This document shows positions 1-5,356 of a stretch of DNA of 5,580 nt, in pieces. The number at the start of each line of letters is the position of its first letter. Position 1 is the first letter of the stretch. The notes below the pieces were generated by a model, which saw only the letters and a program-made list of their open reading frames with translations, ran no database searches and had not been told where the DNA came from. Made by a program: the position numbers and the translations under genes. The DNA is from Roseiarcus sp036502965 (GTDB lineage Bacteria; Pseudomonadota; Alphaproteobacteria; Rhizobiales; Beijerinckiaceae): the NCBI GenBank assembly GCA_036502965.1, contig DASXXT010000441.1, positions 1-5,580 on the forward strand. Reading direction: 5' to 3'.

Positions 1-898
1 GGGTCTTGACGCCGCCGTTCGGCAGCGCTGCGGCGATCGCCTCGGGCAAGAGCTGATTGCCGCCGAGGATGCTGTAGCGTTCATCGGATTGCCCATAAAT
101 TTGCCAGGGCCCCGTCGGCGGCTGGTAGCCAAGCAGGTAGACGAGATTGAGACTGCTTTGGACTGGCGTATCAAGTCCGTATTCCTGGTTGTATGCGCCG
201 TCCAGATACCGTCCGAGCTGCGAATTGTGACCGTTTGGCACGTATTTCTCGATCCACTCGTAGACGCTGAGATGGTCGAGGTAGTAGCCGGTCGCGTTAA
301 AGGATTTGTAGGTGGTGGAGGGCGCCGCATTGACCTGCTTTTGCAGGGCTGCGTTCACCGGCACAAAATCCTGATCGGCCTGAGTCTGAGAGTAATAATC
401 TCCTTTAAAATAGAGCGTGTCGAAACTGCCTGCCGGCTGCGCGGCGACCTCGTCCACGAGCGTGAGGCCGAACCGCTTCGCCAAACGCTTCATTTCGGCG
501 TGGCCCGAGTCCATGAACTCTCCGCACCATTCGCTTTTTTGGCGGTTCCGCCATGTCGTCGTGTTCGAATGCATGCGGCCGCCGATGCGGTCCGACGATT
601 CGTAAATCGTGGAGGCGAGGCCCTCGTCCTGCAGCGTGAGCGCCGCGGTAAGCCCGGCGATGCCCGCCCCCACGATGGCGACCTTCGGCTTTGAATTGGC
701 CGCCTTCGCTGGTCGACTCCTCGAGATTAGCGCGGCGCCGGCCGCCGCGCCGGCGCCCTGAAGGAATCGGCGGCGCTCCAGGGAGGCGGTTGCCCATTCC
801 TCTCGCACTTTGGCCACTTCGACGCCGCGCCGGGAAGACTCGGCGTGCTCGCGAGCGAGCCGTTGCAGCGCCCTCATCAACGGGAACGGGCCATACAT
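1..898 (-). CDS. Tat-exported flavin monoamine oxidase, N-terminal part (runs off left edge)
   Basis: Partial gene: 299 codons are present and the C-terminus lies beyond position 1. Residues 42-48 read RRRFLQG, a twin-arginine motif, followed by an Ala-rich stretch (49-58) and a likely cleavage zone near PAKAA (63-67). The FAD-binding Rossmann motif follows at 73-86 (VAIVGAGIAGL, GxGxxG), with the typical DRIGGR at 103-108. Near the edge, ILGGNQLLPEAIA (277-289) matches the conserved GG-N-LP stretch of flavin amine oxidases. Such enzymes oxidise amines or amino acids to imines, releasing H2O2; the substrate here is unknown. The start at 898 is bounded by an in-frame TGA at 914-916, and AAGAGGGA at 901-908 serves as a closely spaced ribosome site. 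About 40 mostly charged residues precede the Tat motif, which is long for a signal peptide, and no other Met start with a ribosome site lies nearer. The gene uses more A/T-rich codons (TTT, AAA, TAT) than its neighbours. Family is confident; exact substrate class is not. Confidence 0.88.
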   Translation of the reverse strand, partial: MYGPFPLMRALQRLAREHAESSRRGVEVAKVREEWATASLERRRFLQGAGAAAGAALISRSRPAKAANSKPKVAIVGAGIAGLTAALTLQDEGLASTIYESSDRIGGRMHSNTTTWRNRQKSEWCGEFMDSGHAEMKRLAKRFGLTLVDEVAAQPAGSFDTLYFKGDYYSQTQADQDFVPVNAALQKQVNAAPSTTYKSFNATGYYLDHLSVYEWIEKYVPNGHNSQLGRYLDGAYNQEYGLDTPVQSSLNLVYLLGYQPPTGPWQIYGQSDERYSILGGNQLLPEAIAAALPNGGVKT

Positions 899-945
899 AG
901 TCCCTCTTGGCGTTCACGCCGAGGATCGTCGTGCAAGAATTGAAT

Positions 946-960
946 AAGGCACGGTGCCTT
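946..960 (-). terminator. Hairpin between cyclase and amine oxidase, possible weak terminator
   Basis: AAGGCAC and GTGCCTT form a 7-bp perfect inverted repeat around one central base (in RNA, a 6-bp stem with a 3-nt loop). It starts 46 nt after the cyclase stop codon. On the minus strand it is followed by ATTCAATTCTT, which is T-rich but not a clean T-tract. It could terminate the cyclase transcript before the amine oxidase. On the plus strand the following TGTTT is equally modest. Confidence 0.35.
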
Positions 961-1006
961 TGTTTAACGCTGAATACAAGCCTCAGCCCTTCCGCATCCG
1001 GTTCGT

Positions 1007-2176
1007 TCAGTTCTCCGCCACGGTAAAGACCGCGCATGGGGCGGCGATGCCGCGCAAGGCGTGGGTTCCGAGCGGGATCAGCGGCGCTGTCGTTTCGGTA
1101 GCGAAGGCGCCCGAGACAAGGACGGCGCGGTCGAGCGGCCGGCATAGCCCCTCGAGGCGGCTAACCAGATTGACGGCGGGGCCGATGGCGGTGAAATCCA
1201 GCCGATCGGCGGCGCCGATATTGCCCCAGAGCACCTCGCCGAGATGCAACGCAACGCCAAACGGCAGGGGCGGCAGCCCATCCCGGCGCCGCGCTTCGTC
1301 AAGATGCGCCATTCCGGTCCGAGCGGCGGCGACCGCCTTCAGTGCCGCGTCGCAGGCGTTGCGCGTCGACCCCGCGACGACCGGAAAGATCGCCAGCACT
1401 CCGTCGCCCATGAATTTGAGCACTTCGCCGCCGAAAGCGTGCACGGAGCCCGCGATGCGGTCGAACCAGGCGTCGAGGGCCGCTATGACCGCGGACGGCG
1501 GGCTGCTCTCGGACAAAGCCGTGAAGCCACGCAGGTCGGCGAACAACAGCGCCGCCTCGATGGTTTCGCCGATTCCGCGCCGCAGCGGACCGGCCAGCAC
1601 GCGCGCGGCGCTGCGCCGGCCAAGATAGGCCTCGAGCGCTGCGGTCAGCGTTGCGCGCGCGTTGAGCGCGGCGAGCGGCGCTGCTGCGAAGCGCGCCGCC
1701 TCACGCAGGCGGTCAGCCCCGCCGGGCGTGAACGGATGTGGCGCGACCCAGCCAAGGCTTGGCCCGTTTGGGATCGGCTCGATGGCGTCTTCATGCACCG
1801 GGCCCGCGGCCAGGCCCACGAGCCAGCGCCGGCCGGCTTCGCCCGGCGGATTGTCCGCTCCCGAGTGCGCTCCGGCCACAAATCCCAGCGCCTCGATCAC
1901 CTCGCCGGTTCTCGCCCGCCACAGCCAGGTGCGCCGCGCAATGAGCGGGTGGGGGGACGCCAGCGTTAGGGCTCCCCCGGCGAGCGGCGCGCCATCCTGC
2001 ACAAGACGCTGACCGAGGTTCGCCAAAAAAAGCTCGGGGGTCGGCGTCTCGGCGGCAGCGTCAATGAGCCAGGCGAGGGTCGAATTGAGCTGCATGGATC
2101 GATCATCGGTTAGACTTGCCTTTTTTGTCATCAGTGTTTCGGCCTTGCCGTCCACCCGCGTTCCAGCGCCCATCAT
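1007..2176 (-). CDS. Class III adenylate/guanylate cyclase (IIIb-like active site) with uncharacterised N-terminal domain
   Basis: Product of 389 residues making cAMP (less likely cGMP) from the nucleoside triphosphate. The C-terminal catalytic domain spans about 205-385. Metal-binding aspartates are D214 (LFADLRGF) and D258 (KFMGDGVLAIFP). Purine-selecting residues are K254 and T329 (DFTAIG), and the transition-state pair is N336 and R340 (NLVSRLE). All six key positions are filled, so it should be active as a homodimer. Thr in place of Asp at the second purine position marks the IIIb type, as in cyanobacterial CyaC and mammalian soluble cyclase. Residues about 28-180 form a soluble N-terminal half without a domain I recognise (RRTWLWRARTGEV at 81-93); there are no membrane helices. 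Start is uncertain: Met1/Met2 (2176/2173, directly preceded by an in-frame TGA), Met16 (2131) and Met28 (2095) are possible. None has a strong ribosome site, and homology seems to begin near Met28. The gene is divergent from the SRPBCC gene. Confidence 0.93.
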   Translation of the reverse strand: MMGAGTRVDGKAETLMTKKASLTDDRSMQLNSTLAWLIDAAAETPTPELFLANLGQRLVQDGAPLAGGALTLASPHPLIARRTWLWRARTGEVIEALGFVAGAHSGADNPPGEAGRRWLVGLAAGPVHEDAIEPIPNGPSLGWVAPHPFTPGGADRLREAARFAAAPLAALNARATLTAALEAYLGRRSAARVLAGPLRRGIGETIEAALLFADLRGFTALSESSPPSAVIAALDAWFDRIAGSVHAFGGEVLKFMGDGVLAIFPVVAGSTRNACDAALKAVAAARTGMAHLDEARRRDGLPPLPFGVALHLGEVLWGNIGAADRLDFTAIGPAVNLVSRLEGLCRPLDRAVLVSGAFATETTAPLIPLGTHALRGIAAPCAVFTVAEN

Positions 2177-2177
2177 T

Positions 2178-2191
2178 CAACCAAACGGTTG
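2178..2191. promoter_or_regulatory. Small palindrome upstream of the cyclase, possible operator
   Basis: CAACC and GGTTG form a perfect 5-bp inverted repeat around AAAC, immediately upstream of the longest cyclase start (2176) in the divergent intergenic region. It could be a regulator half-site pair or simply chance. No regulator gene lies next to it. Confidence 0.25.
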
Positions 2192-2215
2192 ATCTTCAGA
2201 GGACATGCCCTCATA

Positions 2216-2235
2216 TTCATCCCGCTTCATCCCGC
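2216..2235. repeat. Perfect 10-bp tandem duplication in the cyclase/SRPBCC intergenic region
   Basis: TTCATCCCGC occurs twice back to back. A 7-bp part of the unit returns in inverted orientation as GCGGGAT at 2261-2267, so the divergent region holds three related copies. Direct repeats in a divergent promoter region can be regulator-binding sites; slippage is an alternative. Confidence 0.5.
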
Positions 2236-2281
2236 GCGTCTGGCGCCTGTCGAACTGGCGGCGGGATCTGCGTCTAAGTGC

Positions 2282-2304
2282 TAGAATGAGTTTCACTCGA
2301 GGAG
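2282..2304 (+). promoter_or_regulatory. Possible -10 box and ribosome site for the SRPBCC gene
   Basis: TAGAAT at 2282-2287 matches the sigma-70 -10 consensus at five of six bases, but I see no good -35 box at 16-18 bp upstream. AGGAGAG at 2300-2306 is a strong ribosome site; its GGAG core (2301-2304) is 6 nt before the ATG at 2311 and fixes that start. Confidence 0.4.
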
Positions 2305-2310
2305 AGTCCA

Positions 2311-2769
2311 ATGGATGAATCGCTCGTGGTCCGGCGCGAGACCCAGATCGCAGCTCCGCCCGCCACCGTTTTCGCCTTCCTGACCGATCCGCAAAAGATT
2401 CTAAGCTGGATGGGCGCCGAGGCGACCACCGAGGCCCATCCGGGCGGACTCTATCTCGTCAAGGACGTCGCCGGCCGGCCCGGCCGCACCGCGCGCGGGC
2501 AATTCAGCGAGGTCGTTCCGGTCCATCGCCTCGCCTACAGCTTCGGCTGGGAAGGAGATGACGAGGTGCCGCCGGGGTCGAGCCTGGTCGAGATCGACCT
2601 TCTCGACCGGAACGGCGGCACGCTTTTGCGCATGACCCATACCGGACTCCCCAACGCCGCCCAATGCGCCGCTCACGCCAAGGGTTGGGCGTACTACCTT
2701 GATCGAATGGGTGTGGCCGCCACGGGCGGAAATCCGGGCGTCGATCGAGGTCCGGCCGGCCACGCGTAG
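2311..2769 (+). CDS. SRPBCC/AHSA1-like domain protein
   Basis: A 152-residue soluble protein of the START/Bet v1-like fold (activator of Hsp90 ATPase homolog 1-like group). The family opening ETQIAAPPATVFAFLTDP (10-27) is followed by KILSWMG (29-35), with the Trp usual for this group. GGLYLVKDV (45-53) and the GQFSEVVPVHRLAYSFGW strand pair (63-80) come next. LLRMTHTGLP (105-114) and the terminal helix HAKGWAYYLDRM (122-133) complete the fold. Length fits a single-domain member. These proteins bind hydrophobic ligands in a cavity, and the ligand cannot be inferred. Members are often paired with an ArsR regulator, but none is present in this window. The start has a strong ribosome site 6 nt upstream. 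It is divergent from the cyclase and convergent with the membrane-protein operon, so it is probably monocistronic. The last residues after the domain (about 140-152) are Gly/Pro-rich and unremarkable. Confidence 0.9.
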   Translation: MDESLVVRRETQIAAPPATVFAFLTDPQKILSWMGAEATTEAHPGGLYLVKDVAGRPGRTARGQFSEVVPVHRLAYSFGWEGDDEVPPGSSLVEIDLLDRNGGTLLRMTHTGLPNAAQCAAHAKGWAYYLDRMGVAATGGNPGVDRGPAGHA

Positions 2770-2790
2770 CGCGCGCTGTATTGGGTCGAT

Positions 2791-2835
2791 GCGGCCAATT
2801 GTAGCCGCGCTCGCTGAGCGCGGCTACGCGGCCAA
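2791..2835. repeat. Strong hairpin flanked by 8-bp direct repeats, in convergent gap
   Basis: GTAGCCGCGCTC (2801-2812) and GAGCGCGGCTAC (2816-2827) form a perfect 12-bp stem around GCT. The block is bracketed by GCGGCCAA at 2791-2798 and again at 2828-2835. It lies between the stop codons of two convergent genes (2769 and 2880), where a bidirectional terminator would be expected, but neither side carries a T-tract. Flanking direct repeats also suggest a small palindromic insertion with a target duplication. I cannot decide between these, or chance for the flanks. Confidence 0.55.
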
Positions 2836-2879
2836 CGACCGCGTCTACAAAGGCCGGTTCGACGGGATCGCAATCTGCC

Positions 2880-3209
2880 CTAGCCGCGTCGCGACCGGAC
2901 CCGCCCAAAATGCCGGGCGAGAAAGAGGGCGGTGACCAGCGCGCCCAGGGCGACGAACGCCCATTCGAGGACGACCTCCGCGCCCTTAGGAGAAAACTCG
3001 AACAAGAGGGCGAAGCCGACAACGAGATTAAGGAACCCCCACAGCACGTTGACGACCGGAGAGGATTCTCCGACGCCCGGCGGCGAGGCGAACGGGGTCT
3101 GGAACCAGTGGCCGCTGATCCCCTGAACGAAATGCGGCACGCCATTCGCCAGAAACAGCCCGGCGACGAATTGCAGCAGATAGATGTACCAGGGGAGGCT
3201 CGGGATCAT
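2880..3209 (-). CDS. Uncharacterised 109-residue membrane protein, three predicted helices
   Basis: I recognise this as one of a set of small unnamed bacterial membrane proteins but know no function. Three hydrophobic helices are visible at about 8-28, 50-71 and 82-98. Conserved-looking sequence includes LFLANGVPHFVQGISG (18-33), FQTPFASPPGVG (36-47), SSPVVNVLWGFLNLVVG (49-65) and LFLARHFGR (95-103). The C-terminus is short and basic (RVRSRRG), suggesting a cytoplasmic end. It starts 50 nt after the stop of the AbrB-family gene on the same strand, so it is probably the last gene of that operon. The only Met start is at 3209 and its ribosome site is weak (GCGAG, 3 nt upstream). The longer open frame upstream reads antisense through the permease and is not real; the true product begins MIPSLPWY. 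An operon partner role in transport is inference from position only. Confidence 0.8.
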   Translation of the reverse strand: MIPSLPWYIYLLQFVAGLFLANGVPHFVQGISGHWFQTPFASPPGVGESSPVVNVLWGFLNLVVGFALLFEFSPKGAEVVLEWAFVALGALVTALFLARHFGRVRSRRG

Positions 3210-3224
3210 GGGCTCGCTGTGGTT

Positions 3225-3250
3225 CGAGTAGGACTCGCGAGGAGGACTCG
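3225..3250. repeat. 13-bp tandem repeat of a palindromic unit between two operon genes
   Basis: CGAGTAGGACTCG (3225-3237) is followed directly by CGAGGAGGACTCG (3238-3250), with one difference in 13. The first unit is itself a perfect 5-bp inverted repeat (CGAGT/ACTCG) around AGG, and CTCGCGAG forms a palindrome at the junction. It lies in the 50-nt gap between the permease stop and the small membrane-protein start, so it would form RNA hairpins just upstream of a weak ribosome site. Confidence 0.55.
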
Positions 3251-3259
3251 TCGAGGCGG

Positions 3260-4333
3260 TCAGGTCTCGACAGCCCAGCGGACGAGGAAACGGGCAAGAG
3301 CGGGGCCGATGAGGATCGCCACAATCGCGCGCCCGATCTGCATCGTCATGACGAAGGGCAGATCGACCTTGGATGACGCGGCGATGATCGCCACGGAATC
3401 GGCACCGCCCGGACTGGTGGCGAGATAGGCGGTCAACGGGTCCGTTCCAACGACAACGTGCAGGGCATAGGCGAGACCGCCGCAGAGCGCGATCAGCGTG
3501 ACGATCGAAGCGACAATGCGCGGCAATTGGCGCGCCGCATAGGCGACGATCGGCCGGGTGAAGCGGAAGCCGATCGACCAGCCGACCACTGCGTAGCAGG
3601 CGGCGAGAAGCCAGGGCGGCAGCGTGATCGTGACGAGATGGGCAGCCGCAAGCGCGGCGGCGATCAGGAGCGTCACGAGCAACGGGCCGGCGGGGATCTT
3701 CGACTTCACGCCGATGACGGCGCCGCCAACCGCGATCGCCAGCGTCGCCAGCAAAGGTCCGGGGGTGAAGGCGGGAAACCACTCCGTCGGAACGGGCGCC
3801 ACGGCGCCCGGGGCGCCCCATTCCCGGGCGACGACCGACGCAATGAGCCCGACGAAGGCGACGCGCAGATATTGCATGACCGCAACCAGCCTGATGTCGG
3901 CGCCGAACGCCTCGGCCATCAGCACCATGGCGGTTGCCGCGCCCGGAGACGAGCCCCAGATCGCCGTTGTTCCCGGCAGCACTTTCCAGCGGGCGAGAAG
4001 CACGCCAAGTCCGGAGGCGAACGCCATCACGATCCCGATCCCGATCAGGAAGATCGGCCATTGCTTGAGCATCGTCGCCACCGACGCGGCGCCAATCGCG
4101 TTGGCGATGAGGCAGCCGATCACCCCTTGCGCCAGGATGAACGACCAGGGCGGGATATGGACGCGGCCCTCGAATGACGCGACCAGAATCGCGCCTGCCA
4201 TCGCGCCCAACAACAGCGCCGCGGGGAGCCCGACGAGTCGGAAGAGGGCGACACAGGCCAGCGTCCCGCCGATCAGCGCGGCCCATTGCAGCGCGGCCGG
4301 TCGGGCGCTGAGGGTCAGCGGTCGGACGGTCAT
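3260..4333 (-). CDS. AbrB-family integral membrane protein (PF05145, 'AbrB duplication' type)
   Basis: A 357-residue polytopic inner-membrane protein with about ten hydrophobic segments. The family is often labelled 'ammonia monooxygenase' or 'AbrB regulator', but neither name reflects a shown enzymatic role here; it looks like a permease. The internal duplication typical of the family is visible. LPGTTAIWGSSPGAATAM (119-136) with a following helix ending in VVAR (167-170) is matched by TDPLTAYLATSPGGADSV (297-314) with a helix ending in ALAR (345-348), an offset of 178 residues. The SPGA and SPGG motifs sit in the re-entrant or core helices of each half. Length is full for the family. The ATG at 4333 overlaps the TGA of the upstream hydrolase remnant as ATGA, and no ribosome site precedes it, so translation was probably coupled to that gene. 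Substrate is unknown. Its operon partners are a decayed isochorismatase-like enzyme and a small membrane protein. Confidence 0.9.
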   Translation of the reverse strand: MTVRPLTLSARPAALQWAALIGGTLACVALFRLVGLPAALLLGAMAGAILVASFEGRVHIPPWSFILAQGVIGCLIANAIGAASVATMLKQWPIFLIGIGIVMAFASGLGVLLARWKVLPGTTAIWGSSPGAATAMVLMAEAFGADIRLVAVMQYLRVAFVGLIASVVAREWGAPGAVAPVPTEWFPAFTPGPLLATLAIAVGGAVIGVKSKIPAGPLLVTLLIAAALAAAHLVTITLPPWLLAACYAVVGWSIGFRFTRPIVAYAARQLPRIVASIVTLIALCGGLAYALHVVVGTDPLTAYLATSPGGADSVAIIAASSKVDLPFVMTMQIGRAIVAILIGPALARFLVRWAVET

Positions 4334-4620
4334 GCTGGCGAGAACGCGAGGGCGCCGCTGTCGGTCACGCGTGCGATCCGCGGAAAGATGCGCCGCATCG
4401 AATTGTCGTGGACTTCGATCGCCTGCTGGTGGTCGCGTCGCTAACGATCTGCCGCGTTGACCAGCACCACCGGCGCGCGTTCGGCGCGAAACCTTCGCGC
4501 CAGCGCCTTGCCCGCTTCGAGCAGCTCGTCAGCGGAGAGCGGCTCGAGTTTGCGGCCGAGGATCCCGTTTTGCAGGTCGATCAGTACGAGCGCTGTTGAT
4601 TTTGCGTCAAGGGCCATCAT
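4330..4620 (-). pseudogene. Isochorismatase-family cysteine hydrolase, internally deleted remnant
   Basis: Two pieces of one enzyme lie in the same frame. Positions 4620-4441 encode 59 residues starting at MMALDAKSTALVLIDLQNG, with the family's first strand and catalytic Asp (D15 in LVLIDLQN), a helix (ELLEAGKALARRF), and the second strand APVVLVN. They end at TAG (4443-4441). Directly after it, 4440-4330 encode 36 residues including EVHDNSMRRIFPRIARVT, which resembles the C-terminal end of these hydrolases (usually ...H..s...IFPRlarv). Intact members run about 180-200 residues. Some 90-100 residues are therefore missing, among them the catalytic Lys and the Cys nucleophile, so no hydrolase activity is expected. 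The start at 4620 has GGAG at 4628-4631, 7 nt upstream. The final TGA overlaps the permease ATG by four bases. Whether the short N-terminal peptide is made for coupling is unknown; an assembly error is possible. Confidence 0.75.
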
Positions 4621-4646
4621 CGGTGGGCTCCAGAAGCGGGCGCGAC

Positions 4647-4675
4647 TTGCGTCCAACAGATTTATGAGGAATACT
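4647..4675 (+). promoter_or_regulatory. Candidate tetR promoter
   Basis: TTGCGT (4647-4652) and AATACT (4670-4675) are separated by 17 bp, matching sigma-70 hexamers at about four of six positions for the -10. Transcription would start near 4682, giving a leader of about 25 nt. The -10 box lies inside the left operator-like palindrome, which predicts autorepression. Confidence 0.45.
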
Positions 4676-4680
4676 CGTAA
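4662..4680. promoter_or_regulatory. Left TetR operator candidate (O1)
   Basis: TTATGAG, five bases, then CTCGTAA: a 19-bp palindrome with six of seven arm pairs matching, a size usual for TetR-family operators. It covers the -10 of the candidate tetR promoter. Read together with O2 it is an inverted copy, 17 of 20 bases identical (4660-4679 versus the complement of 4689-4708). Confidence 0.7.
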
Positions 4681-4684
4681 ATCG

Positions 4685-4713
4685 TGAATATGAGAGTTCC
4701 TCATAAATGTCAA
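4685..4713 (-). promoter_or_regulatory. Candidate promoter of the hydrolase-permease operon
   Basis: On the minus strand TTGACA (4713-4708) is a perfect -35 box, followed after exactly 17 bp by TATTCA (4690-4685), which shares the leading TAT of the -10 consensus. Transcription would start near 4678, leaving a leader of about 58 nt to the start at 4620. The spacer is filled by the right operator-like palindrome, a common repression layout for TetR regulators. Confidence 0.6.
4688..4706. promoter_or_regulatory. Right TetR operator candidate (O2)
   Basis: TATGAG (4689-4694), five bases, CTCATA (4700-4705): a perfect 6-bp inverted repeat, 17 bp overall. Centre-to-centre distance from O1 is 26 bp. 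It lies between the -35 and -10 of the operon promoter and ends one base before the tetR start codon, so it also sits in the predicted tetR leader. The outer arms of O1 and O2 together give an 11-bp perfect inverted repeat (TTTATGAGGAA at 4661-4671, complement at 4697-4707). Confidence 0.72.
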
Positions 4714-5315
4714 TCGAAATCCAGACGCTGGCCAAGGAGCCGAAGCGGGAGCGGGGAAAGCAGCGGGTCGCGGCCCTCATCGACGCGGGCGCCGAACTCT
4801 TCGCCGAGAAGGGCTATGAGGCGACGACCATGACCGAGATCGCGAGCCGCGCGGGCGCGGCGATCGGCTCGCTCTATCAGTTCTTTCCGTCCAAGGAAGC
4901 GCTGGCAGAGGCGCTCTTCAACCGCTTTGCCGAGCGGGCGGCGGCGGCGTTTGCGCGGGTCGAGGAGCGTGCGCCCGGATGTTCGGCGCGCGAGCTCGCC
5001 GACCTCTTCGTCGACTACAAGCTCAGGCAGGGAACGGATCGGGACGCGGCGATCGCGCTCTCGAGCGTGGTCGCCGGCATTGTCGAGCGCCGGAAGCCGC
5101 TCGGCGATGCGCTGCGCGGTCGGATCGCCGCGATCCTCAGCGCTGGCAACCCGGCGCTCGGCGTGGACGAGGCGGCCTTGGCTGCAGTCATGCTGAACCA
5201 GGTCATGAAGATGGTTCCGCCGCTCGCGGCGACCGAAGGCGAGCGGGCCGCAGCGCTGATCGGCGAAGCGCGGAAGCTCATGGCGCTTTACATCGATGAG
5301 GTGCTGAGGAGGTAA
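4707..5315 (+). CDS. TetR/AcrR-family transcriptional regulator
   Basis: A 202-residue regulator of typical TetR length. The N-terminal DNA-binding domain covers about 16-66. Helix 1 is KQRVAALIDAGAELFAEKGY (18-37) and the HTH is TTMTEIASRAGAAIGSLYQFFPSKEAL (40-66), with the classic GSLYQFFPSKEAL end. The rest is an all-helical ligand and dimer domain that is less conserved; GIVERRKPLGDAL (124-136) fits the C-terminal pattern of many TetR proteins that use the TetR_C_7-like fold, though I am unsure of that subgroup. It is divergent from the hydrolase-permease operon across 86 bp containing two matching palindromes, so it most likely represses both that operon and itself, released by an unknown ligand. 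The start at 4707 follows O2 directly; the ribosome site is weak (GAGAG at 4692-4696, 10 nt away) and there is no alternative Met before residue 42, which would lose the HTH. Confidence 0.93.
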   Translation: MSIEIQTLAKEPKRERGKQRVAALIDAGAELFAEKGYEATTMTEIASRAGAAIGSLYQFFPSKEALAEALFNRFAERAAAAFARVEERAPGCSARELADLFVDYKLRQGTDRDAAIALSSVVAGIVERRKPLGDALRGRIAAILSAGNPALGVDEAALAAVMLNQVMKMVPPLAATEGERAAALIGEARKLMALYIDEVLRR

Positions 5316-5318
5316 GGC

Positions 5319-5335
5319 CGACGGCGCCTCCGTCG
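5319..5335 (+). terminator. Short hairpin just after tetR, weak terminator candidate
   Basis: CGACGG and CCGTCG form a perfect 6-bp stem with a 5-nt loop, starting 4 nt after the tetR stop codon. There is no T-tract behind it, so intrinsic termination is doubtful. Confidence 0.25.
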
Positions 5336-5356
5336 CTCAGTCGTGGCGCTCAGTCG
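5334..5356. repeat. Perfect 10-bp direct repeat downstream of tetR
   Basis: CGCTCAGTCG occurs at 5334-5343 and 5347-5356 with a 3-bp spacer (period 13). It overlaps the right arm of the hairpin at 5319-5335. No function can be assigned. Confidence 0.5.

Noticed and set aside
405..1145. Open frame of 246 codons on the minus strand
   Set aside because: It is a shifted frame of the amine oxidase and runs into the cyclase end; the frame one step away carries the Tat and FAD motifs.
1244..2012. Plus-strand frames opposite the cyclase
   Set aside because: Arg/Ala-rich shadows of the intact cyclase; no domain features.
2699..2935. Plus-strand frame of 78 codons containing ALAERGYAANDRVYKGRF
   Set aside because: It faintly recalls transposase-like sequence, but it starts inside the SRPBCC gene, crosses the hairpin and ends in the convergent gene; no ribosome site or recognised motif.
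2880..4286. Open frame of 468 codons on the minus strand
   Set aside because: Only its last 109 codons are a real gene; the rest is Arg-rich out-of-frame reading of the AbrB-family gene.
3458..4460. Long plus-strand open frames opposite the permease
   Set aside because: Their products are low-complexity Arg/Asp- or Ala-rich and lie antisense to a well-supported membrane protein; typical of high-GC DNA.
4408..4599. Plus-strand frame of 63 codons opposite the hydrolase remnant
   Set aside because: Antisense to coding-like sequence with family motifs; no ribosome site.
4621..4713. N-terminal extension of the hydrolase remnant to a start at 4713
   Set aside because: It would translate through the operator and promoter region; the start at 4620 has a ribosome site and begins exactly at the family's first strand.
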